Below, one piece after another: positions 53,608 through 64,000 of a DNA stretch of 64,000 nucleotides; position 1 is the first letter of the stretch; the number at the start of each line of letters is the position of its first letter. The position numbers were made by a program, and so were the translations under genes. The DNA is taken from assembly GCA_022821545.1 (NCBI GenBank), contig JAJEDJ010000053.1:1-64000 (forward strand), in the 5' to 3' direction. Under the pieces are notes generated by a model. It saw nothing but the letters and a program-made list of their open reading frames with translations, was not told the DNA's origin and did no database searches. This stretch comes from Caldilineaceae bacterium. Its GTDB lineage: Bacteria; Chloroflexota; Anaerolineae; Caldilineales; Caldilineaceae.

Positions 53608-53741
53608 GATCTATTCCCTCCGGTTCCTCACTGGCCCGTAGTCGGTGAAAGCCCACCAACGCCAAACCAATGTTCACGTATCACTGAATTGTCAGAGGTT
53701 ATCATACGGGTGTACCGTTGTCAAAAGTTGGAGTATCTTCC

Positions 53742-54602
53742 GTGAGCAAGGTTCGCATCGTTACCGACAGTGACGCCAGCATTCCCGCTGACATCCTGGA
53801 CAAATACTCGATTGAGGTAGTTCCCCAGGTTCTGCGTGTAGGGCGGGAACGCTATGAAGATACAGATGAATTCAACGCCGACCGGCTTTTTCAACTGATC
53901 CGGGAGAACCAGTCGGGTGGACGCATACTGCTGCCGGAGGTGGAGGCCCCTGATCTGAGCCGCCTTATGGAGGTCTACCAACGGCTGGGGCAGGATGCCG
54001 AGGAGATCGTCGCCATCCACATGAGCAGCACGCTCAGCCCAATGTGGAGTCAGTCGCGCAAGGCCGCCGATATGATGATGGGTCGGTATCGTATCCGCGT
54101 CATGGACAGCCAGACCACGGCAATGGGCCTGGGCATGCTGGCCGAGCTGGCGGCCGAGGCCGCCGAAAACGGGGCGGACCTGTATGAAGTCGCCCGAATC
54201 GTCAACGGGGCGATCCCTCATATCTATGTGACCTTCTTTGCCGAAACTCTGTACTATCTCGAACGCAGCGCGCGCCTGGGCGCGGCCCAGAGTGTGCTGG
54301 GGACGATGCTGGGGATCAAGGCGATGGTCACGATGGAAGACGGACAGTTGATCCCGCTGGAAAAGGTGCAGACGAGGGAAGACGTCGCTGAAAAACTGTA
54401 CGACTATACCGCGGAATTCGCCCAGAACGAACGGATCGGGCTCGTGCAGCATCGGTACGAACAGACCCAGGAACAGCTGCAGGAGCGCTTAAGGGAAGGG
54501 CTTCCGGATATTTCCGCGAATGTGTGGCGTTATCCACCCAGCCTGGCAGCCCATCTCGGACCAAACGTGATGGGCGTCATCGTGTACGAAGGGCTTGGTT
54601 GA
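53742..54602 (+). CDS. DegV family fatty-acid-binding protein
   Basis: DegV/FakB-type proteins bind a fatty acid for phosphorylation by a fatty-acid kinase. The N terminus VRIVTDSDASIPADI is the family start; IHMSSTLSPMWSQS and VMDSQTTAMGLGML follow (the Ser/Thr-rich headgroup pocket). FFAETLYYLERSARLG is the characteristic C-terminal block. GTG at 53742 has GGAG 9 bases upstream and is preferred over the in-frame TTG at 53718. Length 286 aa is normal. No fakA is nearby. It is followed after 2 bp by recG, as in many relatives. Confidence 0.9.
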   Translation: MSKVRIVTDSDASIPADILDKYSIEVVPQVLRVGRERYEDTDEFNADRLFQLIRENQSGGRILLPEVEAPDLSRLMEVYQRLGQDAEEIVAIHMSSTLSPMWSQSRKAADMMMGRYRIRVMDSQTTAMGLGMLAELAAEAAENGADLYEVARIVNGAIPHIYVTFFAETLYYLERSARLGAAQSVLGTMLGIKAMVTMEDGQLIPLEKVQTREDVAEKLYDYTAEFAQNERIGLVQHRYEQTQEQLQERLREGLPDISANVWRYPPSLAAHLGPNVMGVIVYEGLG

Positions 54603-54604
54603 CA

Positions 54605-57070
<2,466 letters not shown>

Positions 57071-57106
57071 CCGGGGGTAGTGTAACCGCTAAGGGCCCGG
57101 CAGAAG

Positions 57107-58390
57107 TCAGCCGCGCTCGTTGATGGGTGGATATGGGCGTTCGGCCTCACCCAGATAGATCTGCCGGGGACGCGCGATGCGCTGCTCCGCGTCGCTCATG
57201 AGTTCCATCCACTGCGCCAGCCAGCCCGGGGCCCTCCCCAGCGCAAACAGCACCGGGAAGATTTCGACCGGAAACCCCATTGCCTGGTAGATGATGCCGG
57301 TGTAAAAGTCCACATTGGGGTAGAGGCGGCGCGAGACGAAGTAGTCGTCTTCAAGGGCAGTCCCCTCCAGTTCGACCGCGATATCGATCAACGGGTTGCT
57401 GCCGGTAACCTCTAAGACTTCGTAAGCGATTCTCTTTACGATCTGAGCGCGCGGATCGTAGTTTTTGTACACGCGATGGCCGAACCCCATTAGACGCACT
57501 TCACGGTTCTTCACCCTGTCCAGAAAGGCCGGGATGTTTTTTGTGTCGCCGATTTCGGCAAGCATCCGCAGGACCGCCTCGTTCGCGCCGCCATGGAGTG
57601 GGCCGTACAAGGCCCCGATCGCGCCTGCGAGCGCGCAGTAGGGATCGGCCTCGCTGGAAGCGATGTTGCGCAGCGCGGAGGTCGAGCAGTTCTGCTCATG
57701 GTCTGCGTGCAGTATGAAGAGAACATCCATCGCTCTTGCCAGAACGGGACCGATTTCAGCGTCACCAGTGAGCCCCATCATGTGCAGGAAGTTTTCGCTG
57801 TAGCCCAGAGCCGGGTTGGGGTCAATGTGCGGGCGGCCAAGCCGCTGCCGGTAAGCGGAGGCGATCGCCGTGGGCAGCTGGCCGAGTAGCCGCACCGTCT
57901 GCCGCAAGCGGTTCCCGCTGTCATGGACCTGTTTGGAATCCGGATAAAGGGTTGACATCGCAGCAACCGCGCTGATGAGAATGCCCATCGGATGCGCGCC
58001 GGCGGGAAAGGTCTTGAGCAGTTCTCTCAGACTCCGGTCGATTTGCGACTGCGCCATGACGCTCGCATTCCATTCGGTCAGCATGGCCGCCGCCGGCAAC
58101 TCGCCGAAGAGCAAAAGGTGCGCCACTTCCAGAAAGGAACTTTTTTCCGCCAGCTGCTCAATCGGATAACCCCGGTAACGAAGGATGCCCCTGTCGCCGT
58201 CGACAAAGGTAACGCGACTCTTGCAGGACGCTGTATTGGTATAGCCGGGATCGTAGACCATCATGCCAAAGTCATCGGCCTGCACTTTGAGCTGGCGCAG
58301 GCCGATGGCCGGAATGGTGTCATGTTCGATCGGCAGTTCAATCGTCTGGCCGGTGCGATTATCGGTAATCGTTAGGGTCTGCTTACTCAT
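57107..58390 (-). CDS. gltA: Citrate synthase
   Basis: Condenses oxaloacetate with acetyl-CoA; entry to the TCA cycle. Active-site residues are in order: FILHADHEQNCST (His), GPLHGGANEAVLRML (catalytic His), VRLMGFGHRVYKNYDPRA (substrate-binding Arg/His) and YPNVDFYTGIIYQAMGFP (Asp). At 427 aa, with an N-terminal extension before the first helix, it is the type I/proteobacterial-like hexameric length. Convergent with recG; 37 bp between them. Confidence 0.96.
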   Translation of the reverse strand: MSKQTLTITDNRTGQTIELPIEHDTIPAIGLRQLKVQADDFGMMVYDPGYTNTASCKSRVTFVDGDRGILRYRGYPIEQLAEKSSFLEVAHLLLFGELPAAAMLTEWNASVMAQSQIDRSLRELLKTFPAGAHPMGILISAVAAMSTLYPDSKQVHDSGNRLRQTVRLLGQLPTAIASAYRQRLGRPHIDPNPALGYSENFLHMMGLTGDAEIGPVLARAMDVLFILHADHEQNCSTSALRNIASSEADPYCALAGAIGALYGPLHGGANEAVLRMLAEIGDTKNIPAFLDRVKNREVRLMGFGHRVYKNYDPRAQIVKRIAYEVLEVTGSNPLIDIAVELEGTALEDDYFVSRRLYPNVDFYTGIIYQAMGFPVEIFPVLFALGRAPGWLAQWMELMSDAEQRIARPRQIYLGEAERPYPPINERG

Positions 58391-58528
58391 TGCCCCGATA
58401 TCCCTTTCCGTGCGGTTGCGAAACTGTTTCCCAGCGTTCCATTACTGTATACCAATTCGGTGGAATCGGTAATACTCTGTTGCCGGCCCCGACTGGCTCC
58501 AAACTTGCGTCCATGGGCGCAGCTGCAG

Positions 58529-59500
58529 CTACGATAAATCGACCCCGTTCGGCAAGGGCCGGCCTTCGACACCGGCCAGCAGATTTTCGGTTGTCATCAC
58601 TGCCATTCTGGTGCGTGTGGCGACTGTTGCGCTGCCGATGTGAGGCAGAATGACACAGTTATTCAGGGAGACCAGCGGGTGGTCTGCCGGCAGAGGCTCC
58701 GGGTCGGTGACGTCCAACCCGGCGGCGGCGATCTCGCCCTGCACCAGTGCGTCGTAGAGGGCGTCCTGATCTATGACTCCGCCCCGGCTGGTGTTAATAA
58801 GGACGGCAGTCGGTTTCATCTTGCGGAAGGCGTCGACGCTGAACAGCGAGCGAGTCCGGTCGTTAAGGGGACAATGCACCGCCACGAAATCACTCTCCGC
58901 CAAGAGTGTGTCCATCGGCGCGAACGCCGCGCCCACGGCCCGCGCGGCCTCCGGTTTTTCTCTGGGCCCGGTGTACAGTATCCGGCAGCCGAAGCCGCCG
59001 AGCATGCGGGCGAAGGCAGAGCCAATCCGCCCCAATCCGACAAGGCCGACGGTGCTGCCGTGGATGTCGCGGCCCGTCATCCACATCGGTCTCCAACTGG
59101 GCCAAGTCCCGCTCTCCACTGCGTGCGTACCTTCGGGCAACCTGCGGGCCGTTGCCAACAGCAGGGCCAGCGCCAGCTCCGCGGTCGTCTCGGTCAGCAC
59201 ACCCGGCGTATTTCCCAAGGGTATGTCGCGTTTGCGCAGCGCAGCCACGTCCACATGATCGTATCCGACGGACATGGTGGCCACGACCCGCAGCCCGGGC
59301 CCGGCCGCGTCGAGCAGTTCATCGTCAACTGTTTCGGTCAGCAGACAGTAGAGTCCGTCCGCCCCCTGCACCCATTCAAGCAGGGTAGCGCGTTCTATCG
59401 GTTCTTCGCTGTCCCAGTAGCGGACGTCACATCTTTCCAGGATCGGCGCGATCGCCGCCTCTGGCAACTGGCGGGTTACGACAACTGTCGGTTTGCTCAT
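58529..59500 (-). CDS. D-isomer-specific 2-hydroxyacid dehydrogenase (glyoxylate reductase-like)
   Basis: NAD(P)-dependent reductase of a 2-keto acid to a D-2-hydroxy acid. Rossmann motif VGLVGLGRIGSAFARML, then TSRGGVIDQDALYDAL (catalytic Arg), DVTDPEPLPADHPL (Glu) and VILPHIGSAT (His). The N terminus begins TVVVTRQLPEAAIAPI. The exact substrate (glyoxylate, hydroxypyruvate or another) cannot be set from sequence. It lies 155 bp downstream of hflX on the same strand; the gap carries a duplicated 26-bp element. Confidence 0.9.
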   Translation of the reverse strand: MSKPTVVVTRQLPEAAIAPILERCDVRYWDSEEPIERATLLEWVQGADGLYCLLTETVDDELLDAAGPGLRVVATMSVGYDHVDVAALRKRDIPLGNTPGVLTETTAELALALLLATARRLPEGTHAVESGTWPSWRPMWMTGRDIHGSTVGLVGLGRIGSAFARMLGGFGCRILYTGPREKPEAARAVGAAFAPMDTLLAESDFVAVHCPLNDRTRSLFSVDAFRKMKPTAVLINTSRGGVIDQDALYDALVQGEIAAAGLDVTDPEPLPADHPLVSLNNCVILPHIGSATVATRTRMAVMTTENLLAGVEGRPLPNGVDLS

Positions 59501-59560
59501 TTCTTATGCGGCTTTCCGTTTATGTGCGAGTCGATGCGCAAAAGGCGCTGCGCATGCTGT

Positions 59561-59612
59561 GTTCAGGCATTGCCATTCGGCAACAGGTTCAGGCATTGCC
59601 ATGCGGCAATAG
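59561..59612. repeat. Two tandem 26-bp units, each with a hairpin
   Basis: The unit GTTCAGGCATTGCCATTCGG, six bases longer (59561-59586), is repeated with two changes at 59587-59612. Each contains TTGCC and GGCAA arms around a 4-5 base loop (TTGCCATTCGGCAA-type). They fill the gap between hflX and the dehydrogenase. No T-run follows, so I do not call a terminator. Confidence 0.7.
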
Positions 59613-59654
59613 CGTTCGGCTGTACACTGAACTTCAGCGTTCTGCCCGGCTCTG

Positions 59655-61145
59655 CTATGGCAGTTCTGCCGGAAGGCTGTCCTGTCCCGCCACACTCCAG
59701 GCCTGCACGCGGCCGGCCAGATGGGCGGGCAGCCTGCCCTCGATCAGTGTGCCCTGCTCGGTAAATTCCTCCCGCTCGACGCGGCCGTGCTCATAGATCA
59801 GGGAGACCAGTTCGCCCTTGCTGTAAGGGAGCAACAGCCGCAACGGCGTCATCGTCTCCTGCAGCTTGCCGTCCACTGCCGCCAGCAGCTGGGGGATGCC
59901 TTCTCCGGTGCGGGCGCTGATGGGTACAGGAGACGGGTACTCCTGCAGGGCGCGTCGCAACTGGGCTTCAAGGGCGGGTTTTCCCTGCCCTCCGGCGTTG
60001 ACGAGGTCGATCTTGTTCAGCGCGGTCACAAGGGGTTTGTCACCGGCGCCCAGCTCCTCCAGCATCTCTTCAACTGCGCTTACCTGTTCGTCGGCGTTGG
60101 CGTGCGAGATGTCCACGACATGCAGCAGCAGGTCCGCTTCCGTGATCTCTTCCAGGGTCGCCCGGAATGCGGCCACGAGCGCGGTGGGCAGCTTCTGGAT
60201 GAAACCGACGGTGTCGGTGAACAGGGCGGTGCGTGCGCTCGGCAGGTCCACGCGGCGGGTGGTCGGATCCAGGGTGGCAAACAGTTGGTCCTGGGCCAGA
60301 ACGCTGGCATCGCTGACCGCGTTCAAGAGGGTGCTCTTGCCGGCGTTTGTGTAGCCAACCACAACGACGACCGGCGTCGACGACTTCTGGCGGCGCTGTC
60401 GGTAGCGTTCGCGATGGTGACGGACGTCGTCCAGCTCGCGCTTGAGATGGGCAATCCGGCGGCCGATCTCCCGCCGGTCCACTTCCAGCTGCGTTTCACC
60501 GGGTCCACGCACACCGACCCCGCCGCTGGCGCCGCCGGCGCGTCCACCAGCCTGCCGCGCCAGGTGGGTCCAGGCCCGCGTGAGCCGGGGAAGGCGGTAC
60601 TCGTATTGCGCCAGCTCCACCTGCACGGCGCCCTCTTTGGTCTTGGCATGGCGGGCGAAGATGTCCAGGATCAGGGCGGTGCGGTCGATCACCTTCACCT
60701 CCTGGCCGAGGACCTGCTCGATTTCGCGCTGCTGGCGCGGGGAAAGCTCTTCATCGAAGATGACGACATTCGCGCCCAATTCCAGGACCAGCGTCTTCAG
60801 TTCGCCCAGTTTGCCGGCGCCGATGAAGGTGGCCGGGTGGGGATGCTGGAGCCGCTGGGTCAGCTCTCCCTGGACCTCCAGGCCCGCGGTCTCCGCCAGC
60901 AGGCCGAGCTCGGTGAGAGAGTCCTCCATAGAGAGGATGCCGGGCTGACGCGCGAGGCTGACGCCGACGAGCACAGCCGTCTCCTCCGGTTTGTCGGTCA
61001 GGATCAGGCCATGGTCATCGCGCACGACTGCATGAACGCCGCCTTCGCCTGCGCCGGTGAAATCATCTACCGCCGTCAGGCCGCCTGAACGGTTTTCGTG
61101 TTGATTTTCTGACATTCGGTTTACTGTGCCTTTCACAGCGTTCAT
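59655..61145 (-). CDS. hflX: Ribosome-associated GTPase HflX
   Basis: GTPase that binds 50S subunits and rescues stalled ribosomes. The N-terminal HflX domain (about 55-190) includes ANVVIFDEELSPRQQREIEQ. The Gly-rich GVGVRGPGETQLEVDRR loop is conserved. The G domain has G1 GYTNAGKSTLL, G3 DTVGFIQKLP and G4 NKIDL. At 496 aa it is longer than Escherichia coli HflX, with extra residues at both ends. ATG at 61145 is preferred; a second in-frame ATG lies 30 bp inside. Confidence 0.95.
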   Translation of the reverse strand: MNAVKGTVNRMSENQHENRSGGLTAVDDFTGAGEGGVHAVVRDDHGLILTDKPEETAVLVGVSLARQPGILSMEDSLTELGLLAETAGLEVQGELTQRLQHPHPATFIGAGKLGELKTLVLELGANVVIFDEELSPRQQREIEQVLGQEVKVIDRTALILDIFARHAKTKEGAVQVELAQYEYRLPRLTRAWTHLARQAGGRAGGASGGVGVRGPGETQLEVDRREIGRRIAHLKRELDDVRHHRERYRQRRQKSSTPVVVVVGYTNAGKSTLLNAVSDASVLAQDQLFATLDPTTRRVDLPSARTALFTDTVGFIQKLPTALVAAFRATLEEITEADLLLHVVDISHANADEQVSAVEEMLEELGAGDKPLVTALNKIDLVNAGGQGKPALEAQLRRALQEYPSPVPISARTGEGIPQLLAAVDGKLQETMTPLRLLLPYSKGELVSLIYEHGRVEREEFTEQGTLIEGRLPAHLAGRVQAWSVAGQDSLPAELP

Positions 61146-61543
61146 CCAAAGGGGGATATCATTGTGCCCGCTGACAGGCTAACGCTGTACTACAGTGGAA
61201 GGGATCCAAGCACAAACCGCCGCCGCGCCGCGAAGACGGTTTCCATCGGATGCGAATCCAAGTTCAATCACAGGCTGTTCGGTGGAGGGCATCTGCTGCG
61301 CCTCCAATTGCGAAAGGACGGTCGGTCAAGCTACCGTCCACAAGGTGGTTTGGCCAGGAGAACGCTGCTGACAAAGGTGGCGACGAGCAGAGCCGCGGCA
61401 AGCCAGCCCCGGCAAGATTTGCCTATTGTACACGATTTCGCCATTTCGCGCCCGTCGGGGAAGCCGGCGTTGGCGCGCCTGTCTGTATTGACATCAAAGG
61501 TCCAGGAAGATAGGCTTCTTGACGGAATACCAGGACTTTCAAA
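61146..61543. other. 398-bp gap between divergent hflX and MFS genes
   Basis: No protein gene is supported: the open frames here have no recognisable motif, ribosome-binding site or conserved family pattern. It should hold both promoters, but I find no convincing -35/-10 pair. No tRNA or hairpin with a T-run is visible. Confidence 0.6.
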
Positions 61544-62893
61544 TTGGGAGAGCAGGAGAGCAGTTTGGATACAGGGCGAGAAGATAGGGATGGAGGGGCC
61601 AGGGGCAATTCACTATGGGAACTGCTCAAGGCGCGCGATTTCCGGCTACTTTGGGGAGCGGGCACATTATCGGCAATCGGTGATCAGTTCGACCTGATCG
61701 CATTTCCCTGGCTTGTGCTGATCCTTACCGGCGACGCGCTGGCCGTGGGCGCCATAATTGCCGTTGGCAGCGTTCCCACTGTGCTCTTTATGCTCATTGG
61801 CGGTTCGGTTGTAGATCGCGCTTCACCGCGTCTGATTCTCCAGGTCAGCAACCTGGCCCGCATTTTCTTGGGATCCGTCCTGGCGGCGCTGGTGCTGACG
61901 GGGATGATGAATCTGTTCCTGCTCTACGTCTTCGCCCTGGCCAAAGGGATCGCGGACGCGTTCTACTATCCGGCACAGGCAGCGATTCTGCCGCGCATTG
62001 TTGGGGGCAAGCAGCTTCGTCAGGCCAATGCCATCATTCAGACGACGACCGAATCGAGTGGATTTGTCGGGCCCATGCTGGCCGGCGCGCTGATCGCTTA
62101 TTTCAGCGGCACGAACCGTCTGATTCCCCCGCTGAGCGGCGTTACGGCAGCAGCGCCGGCGGGCGCGTCCGGCGTGGGGCTGGCGTTTGCCGTGGTGGCC
62201 GCGGTCTTCTTCGTTTCTTTCCTGCTGCTTGCCTTTTTACGGTTGAATGCGGGGGCACCTGAATCTGCGGAGAAGGGCGGTGAAAGCATTTGGGCGTCGA
62301 TTGCAGACGGTTTTCGATTCGTGCGGGCTGACGCGGCAATGTTTGCGCTTTTTCTGCTTATCGCGGGGATCGAGCTTTTTGTGCAAGGGCCGGTAGTTGT
62401 AGGGATCCCGGTATTGGCCGATACGCAACTGCCACAAGGGGCTCTGGCTGTGGGAATTATCTTCTCCTCGTATGCGGCCGGCGCCCTGCTCGGCGCGGTG
62501 TTGGCAGGGGCGCTGCCGGTCCCCAAAAGGCGCCTGGGACACATTCTTGTCGGCACTTATGTCCTGAGCGGCTTTCTGATCATGCCTTTTGGCTTTTTGA
62601 GAGCAACGTGGCTGGCCGCCAGCCTGGTTGTCGTAATCGGCGTCATGGGAGGATACACGAACATCATTTTCACGACCTGGCTGCAGACGCGGACGCCCCA
62701 AAGAATGCTGGGACGCGTGATGAGCCTGCTTATGATTGCGTCAATCGGTCTTTCGCCGTTTTCAAACGCGGTGTCCGGGGCGCTTATCAAGTTGAGTCTG
62801 GGCTGGGTCTTTGTGGGCGCGGGGGCTATGATGGCAGTTCTTGCGGTGGTCGCCGGCCTGCGACGGGAGATAGCCGGGATGGAGATGGCGTAG
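61544..62893 (+). CDS. Major facilitator superfamily transporter
   Basis: A 449-residue membrane protein with about 12 hydrophobic helices. The N-terminal half has the MFS loop GGSVVDRASPRL (between helices 2 and 3; the usual basic pattern is partly replaced). FALAKGIADAFYYPAQAAILPRIVGGKQLRQANAI is typical of the EntS/MFS_3-type efflux family. A hydrophilic central loop (ESAEKGGESIW) splits two six-helix halves. Probably a drug or siderophore exporter; substrate unknown. TTG at 61544 or the in-frame TTG at 61565 (AGGAG upstream) can start it. Confidence 0.85.
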   Translation: MGEQESSLDTGREDRDGGARGNSLWELLKARDFRLLWGAGTLSAIGDQFDLIAFPWLVLILTGDALAVGAIIAVGSVPTVLFMLIGGSVVDRASPRLILQVSNLARIFLGSVLAALVLTGMMNLFLLYVFALAKGIADAFYYPAQAAILPRIVGGKQLRQANAIIQTTTESSGFVGPMLAGALIAYFSGTNRLIPPLSGVTAAAPAGASGVGLAFAVVAAVFFVSFLLLAFLRLNAGAPESAEKGGESIWASIADGFRFVRADAAMFALFLLIAGIELFVQGPVVVGIPVLADTQLPQGALAVGIIFSSYAAGALLGAVLAGALPVPKRRLGHILVGTYVLSGFLIMPFGFLRATWLAASLVVVIGVMGGYTNIIFTTWLQTRTPQRMLGRVMSLLMIASIGLSPFSNAVSGALIKLSLGWVFVGAGAMMAVLAVVAGLRREIAGMEMA

Positions 62894-62966
62894 GGGGGCG
62901 AGGGGGGGGAAGTGAGTTTCGCCAATGTGGTCCGTCGAACCGGAGATAGTTCTCTCCCGCGGTCCC

Positions 62967-64000
62967 TCAAAACAGATGCCCGGCCAGCAACTGCGGTCCC
63001 GGACCCGGCCCGCTTGTCAGGACGCGCCGCACGGCCGGTAGCGAATGCAGACGGTCTTCCACTTCAGCCGCGGTTTCCGCTTCGCAGATCAGATGCACGT
63101 TCGGCCCCGCGTCGATCGTGAAGTAGACCGGCACGCCCGCCTCGCGCCAGGCACATACCGCATGCAGCACTTCAAGCGTTCCCGGCTGCCAGTAGAGCAG
63201 GCTGGGCGAACTCGTCATCATCACCGCGTGCATTGCAAGCGCGTCCGCTTCGAGGACGGGGCCGAGCAGTGAGATGTCGCGGGCGGCGATCGCGCGGCGC
63301 ACGGTTTTCAGCCAGTCACCGACGCTGTGCGTGCGCGCCGCGTTGAATGGGCTTGTGGCCGCCAAGCGGTGCCCGCCGCTGCTGCTGACCCGCTTGGCGG
63401 CGGCGCTGACGATGGCGATGATATCGCGCAGCGCCCAGTGCTCTTCATCGTGAATCTGGCGCGCCACACTCCGGGTATCGAGAAGTACACTGCTTTCATT
63501 CTCTCTTCTTTCCTCTTCGCTCTCTCCTTCTCCCCAGCCCCGCTCCCATTCGACAAAGCCGCCGAAAAGGCTGCGGCTGGCCGAGCCGCTCCCTTGCCGG
63601 GCCAGCGCGGAGAGGCGCGTTGCGTCCAATTGGAGTCCCAGCGCCGCAGCCCCGGCGACTGTGAGCGCGGCGAATCCGCTGGCCGAACTGGCGATGCCTG
63701 AGGCCATCGGAAAGTTGTTGTTGCTGACAACACGGGCCTTGTAAGGGACGCCTGCGAGCGCGCGCAACCGGTCCAGGTGGGCGACAATTCGCTGCGCAGG
63801 GGCGCGCTTAAGCTGTACGCCGTCAATGACAACCGTATCGGTCGGCAGACGGGCGCTGTGATCCCAGGCGACGGTCGTGGTCGTATGCGCGTCCGCCAAG
63901 GTCATGCTGATTGAGTTGTTGAGCGGGATGTTCAGATCTTCACCGGCGTCGGCAACGCCCCAATACTTAATGAATGCAATGTTGCTGCCGGCGCGGGAGG
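62967..64000 (-). CDS. mvaD: Diphosphomevalonate decarboxylase (5' end outside window)
   Basis: Last step of the mevalonate pathway, making isopentenyl diphosphate. The frame continues to the window edge: [29 protein letters not shown] is the expected N-terminal family region, so the ATG near 63905 is internal. Downstream blocks are [20 protein letters not shown] (ATP-binding loop), [18 protein letters not shown] and [12 protein letters not shown]. About 344 residues are visible, nearly the whole protein. Between them is a hydrophilic insertion rich in Glu and Arg (about 155-170), which is not in all family members. This implies isoprenoids by mevalonate rather than MEP. Confidence 0.94.
   Translation of the reverse strand, partial: SRAGSNIAFIKYWGVADAGEDLNIPLNNSISMTLADAHTTTTVAWDHSARLPTDTVVIDGVQLKRAPAQRIVAHLDRLRALAGVPYKARVVSNNNFPMASGIASSASGFAALTVAGAAALGLQLDATRLSALARQGSGSASRSLFGGFVEWERGWGEGESEEERRENESSVLLDTRSVARQIHDEEHWALRDIIAIVSAAAKRVSSSGGHRLAATSPFNAARTHSVGDWLKTVRRAIAARDISLLGPVLEADALAMHAVMMTSSPSLLYWQPGTLEVLHAVCAWREAGVPVYFTIDAGPNVHLICEAETAAEVEDRLHSLPAVRRVLTSGPGPGPQLLAGHLF

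Noticed and set aside
53299-53745. Plus-strand open frame between rlmN and degV
   Set aside because: It starts within rlmN and is antisense to rpmB, whose L28 sequence is recognisable.
59721-61088. Plus-strand frame opposite hflX
   Set aside because: Antisense to a GTPase with all G motifs.
61164-61697. Open frame between hflX and the MFS gene
   Set aside because: No motif or ribosome-binding site, and it overlaps the MFS start in another frame.

Overview
The window is a dense, GC-rich bacterial chromosome segment of about 55 protein genes and one tRNA gene. It starts inside recA and ends inside a mevalonate-pathway gene. I see no rRNA, prophage, transposase, integrase or CRISPR array. I infer a member of the Chloroflexota (Caldilinea/Anaerolinea-like). 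The reasons are diphosphomevalonate decarboxylase in a bacterium, surface proteins with long Thr/Pro linkers, a bactofilin, FemAB-type ligases, a CIRCE/HrcA heat-shock switch, a four-cysteine ribosomal protein L28, and no outer-membrane or LPS genes. The phylum is inferred from gene content, not from a marker alignment.

Layout. 1-3.6 kb: recA tail, tgt, uppP and a PstS-like lipoprotein. 3.6-12.5 kb: a transcription/translation block (nusA, rnpM, infB, rbfA, a DHH phosphoesterase, truB, ribF). It is preceded by a sigma70-type promoter and a terminator-like leader hairpin, but rimP and ylxQ, the usual partners, are missing. 12.5-16 kb: a c-haem/beta-propeller lipoprotein and a GT-B glycosyltransferase. 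16-23.4 kb, minus strand: hrcA-grpE-GNAT-yvlD-sbcD-sbcC behind a clear promoter and CIRCE operator. 23.4-29.2 kb, minus strand: polyprenyl-phosphate sugar transferase, GT2 glycosyltransferase, glutamate formimidoyltransferase and modBA. 29.4-34.9 kb: a duplicated FemAB ligase, UDPGP-family uridylyltransferase and gamma-glutamyltransferase. 35-39.5 kb: three surface/membrane proteins of unknown function. 39.5-42.4 kb: a DUF3179 lipoprotein, a purine-rich minisatellite, a 54-residue membrane peptide with a near-consensus promoter, a VOC protein and tRNA-Asn. 42.6-46.5 kb, minus strand: SCP2 protein, dnaG and rpoD. 46.8-57 kb: bactofilin, YprB-like nuclease, recJ, HAD hydrolase, rlmN, rpmB (59 codons, antisense in a gap), degV and recG. 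57-64 kb: citrate synthase, 2-hydroxyacid dehydrogenase, hflX, an MFS exporter and mvaD (cut by the window end).

Most of the window is housekeeping: DNA repair (recA, sbcCD, recJ, recG), transcription (nusA, rpoD), translation (infB, rbfA, truB, tgt, rlmN, rpmB, hflX) and envelope building (uppP, sugar transferases, FemAB). The unusual layer is small: in-phase tandem repeats of 13, 15, 17, 18, 26, 39 and about 100 bp that sit mostly at gene starts or in promoter regions, unusual gene coupling under CIRCE, and compact unannotated genes in gaps.
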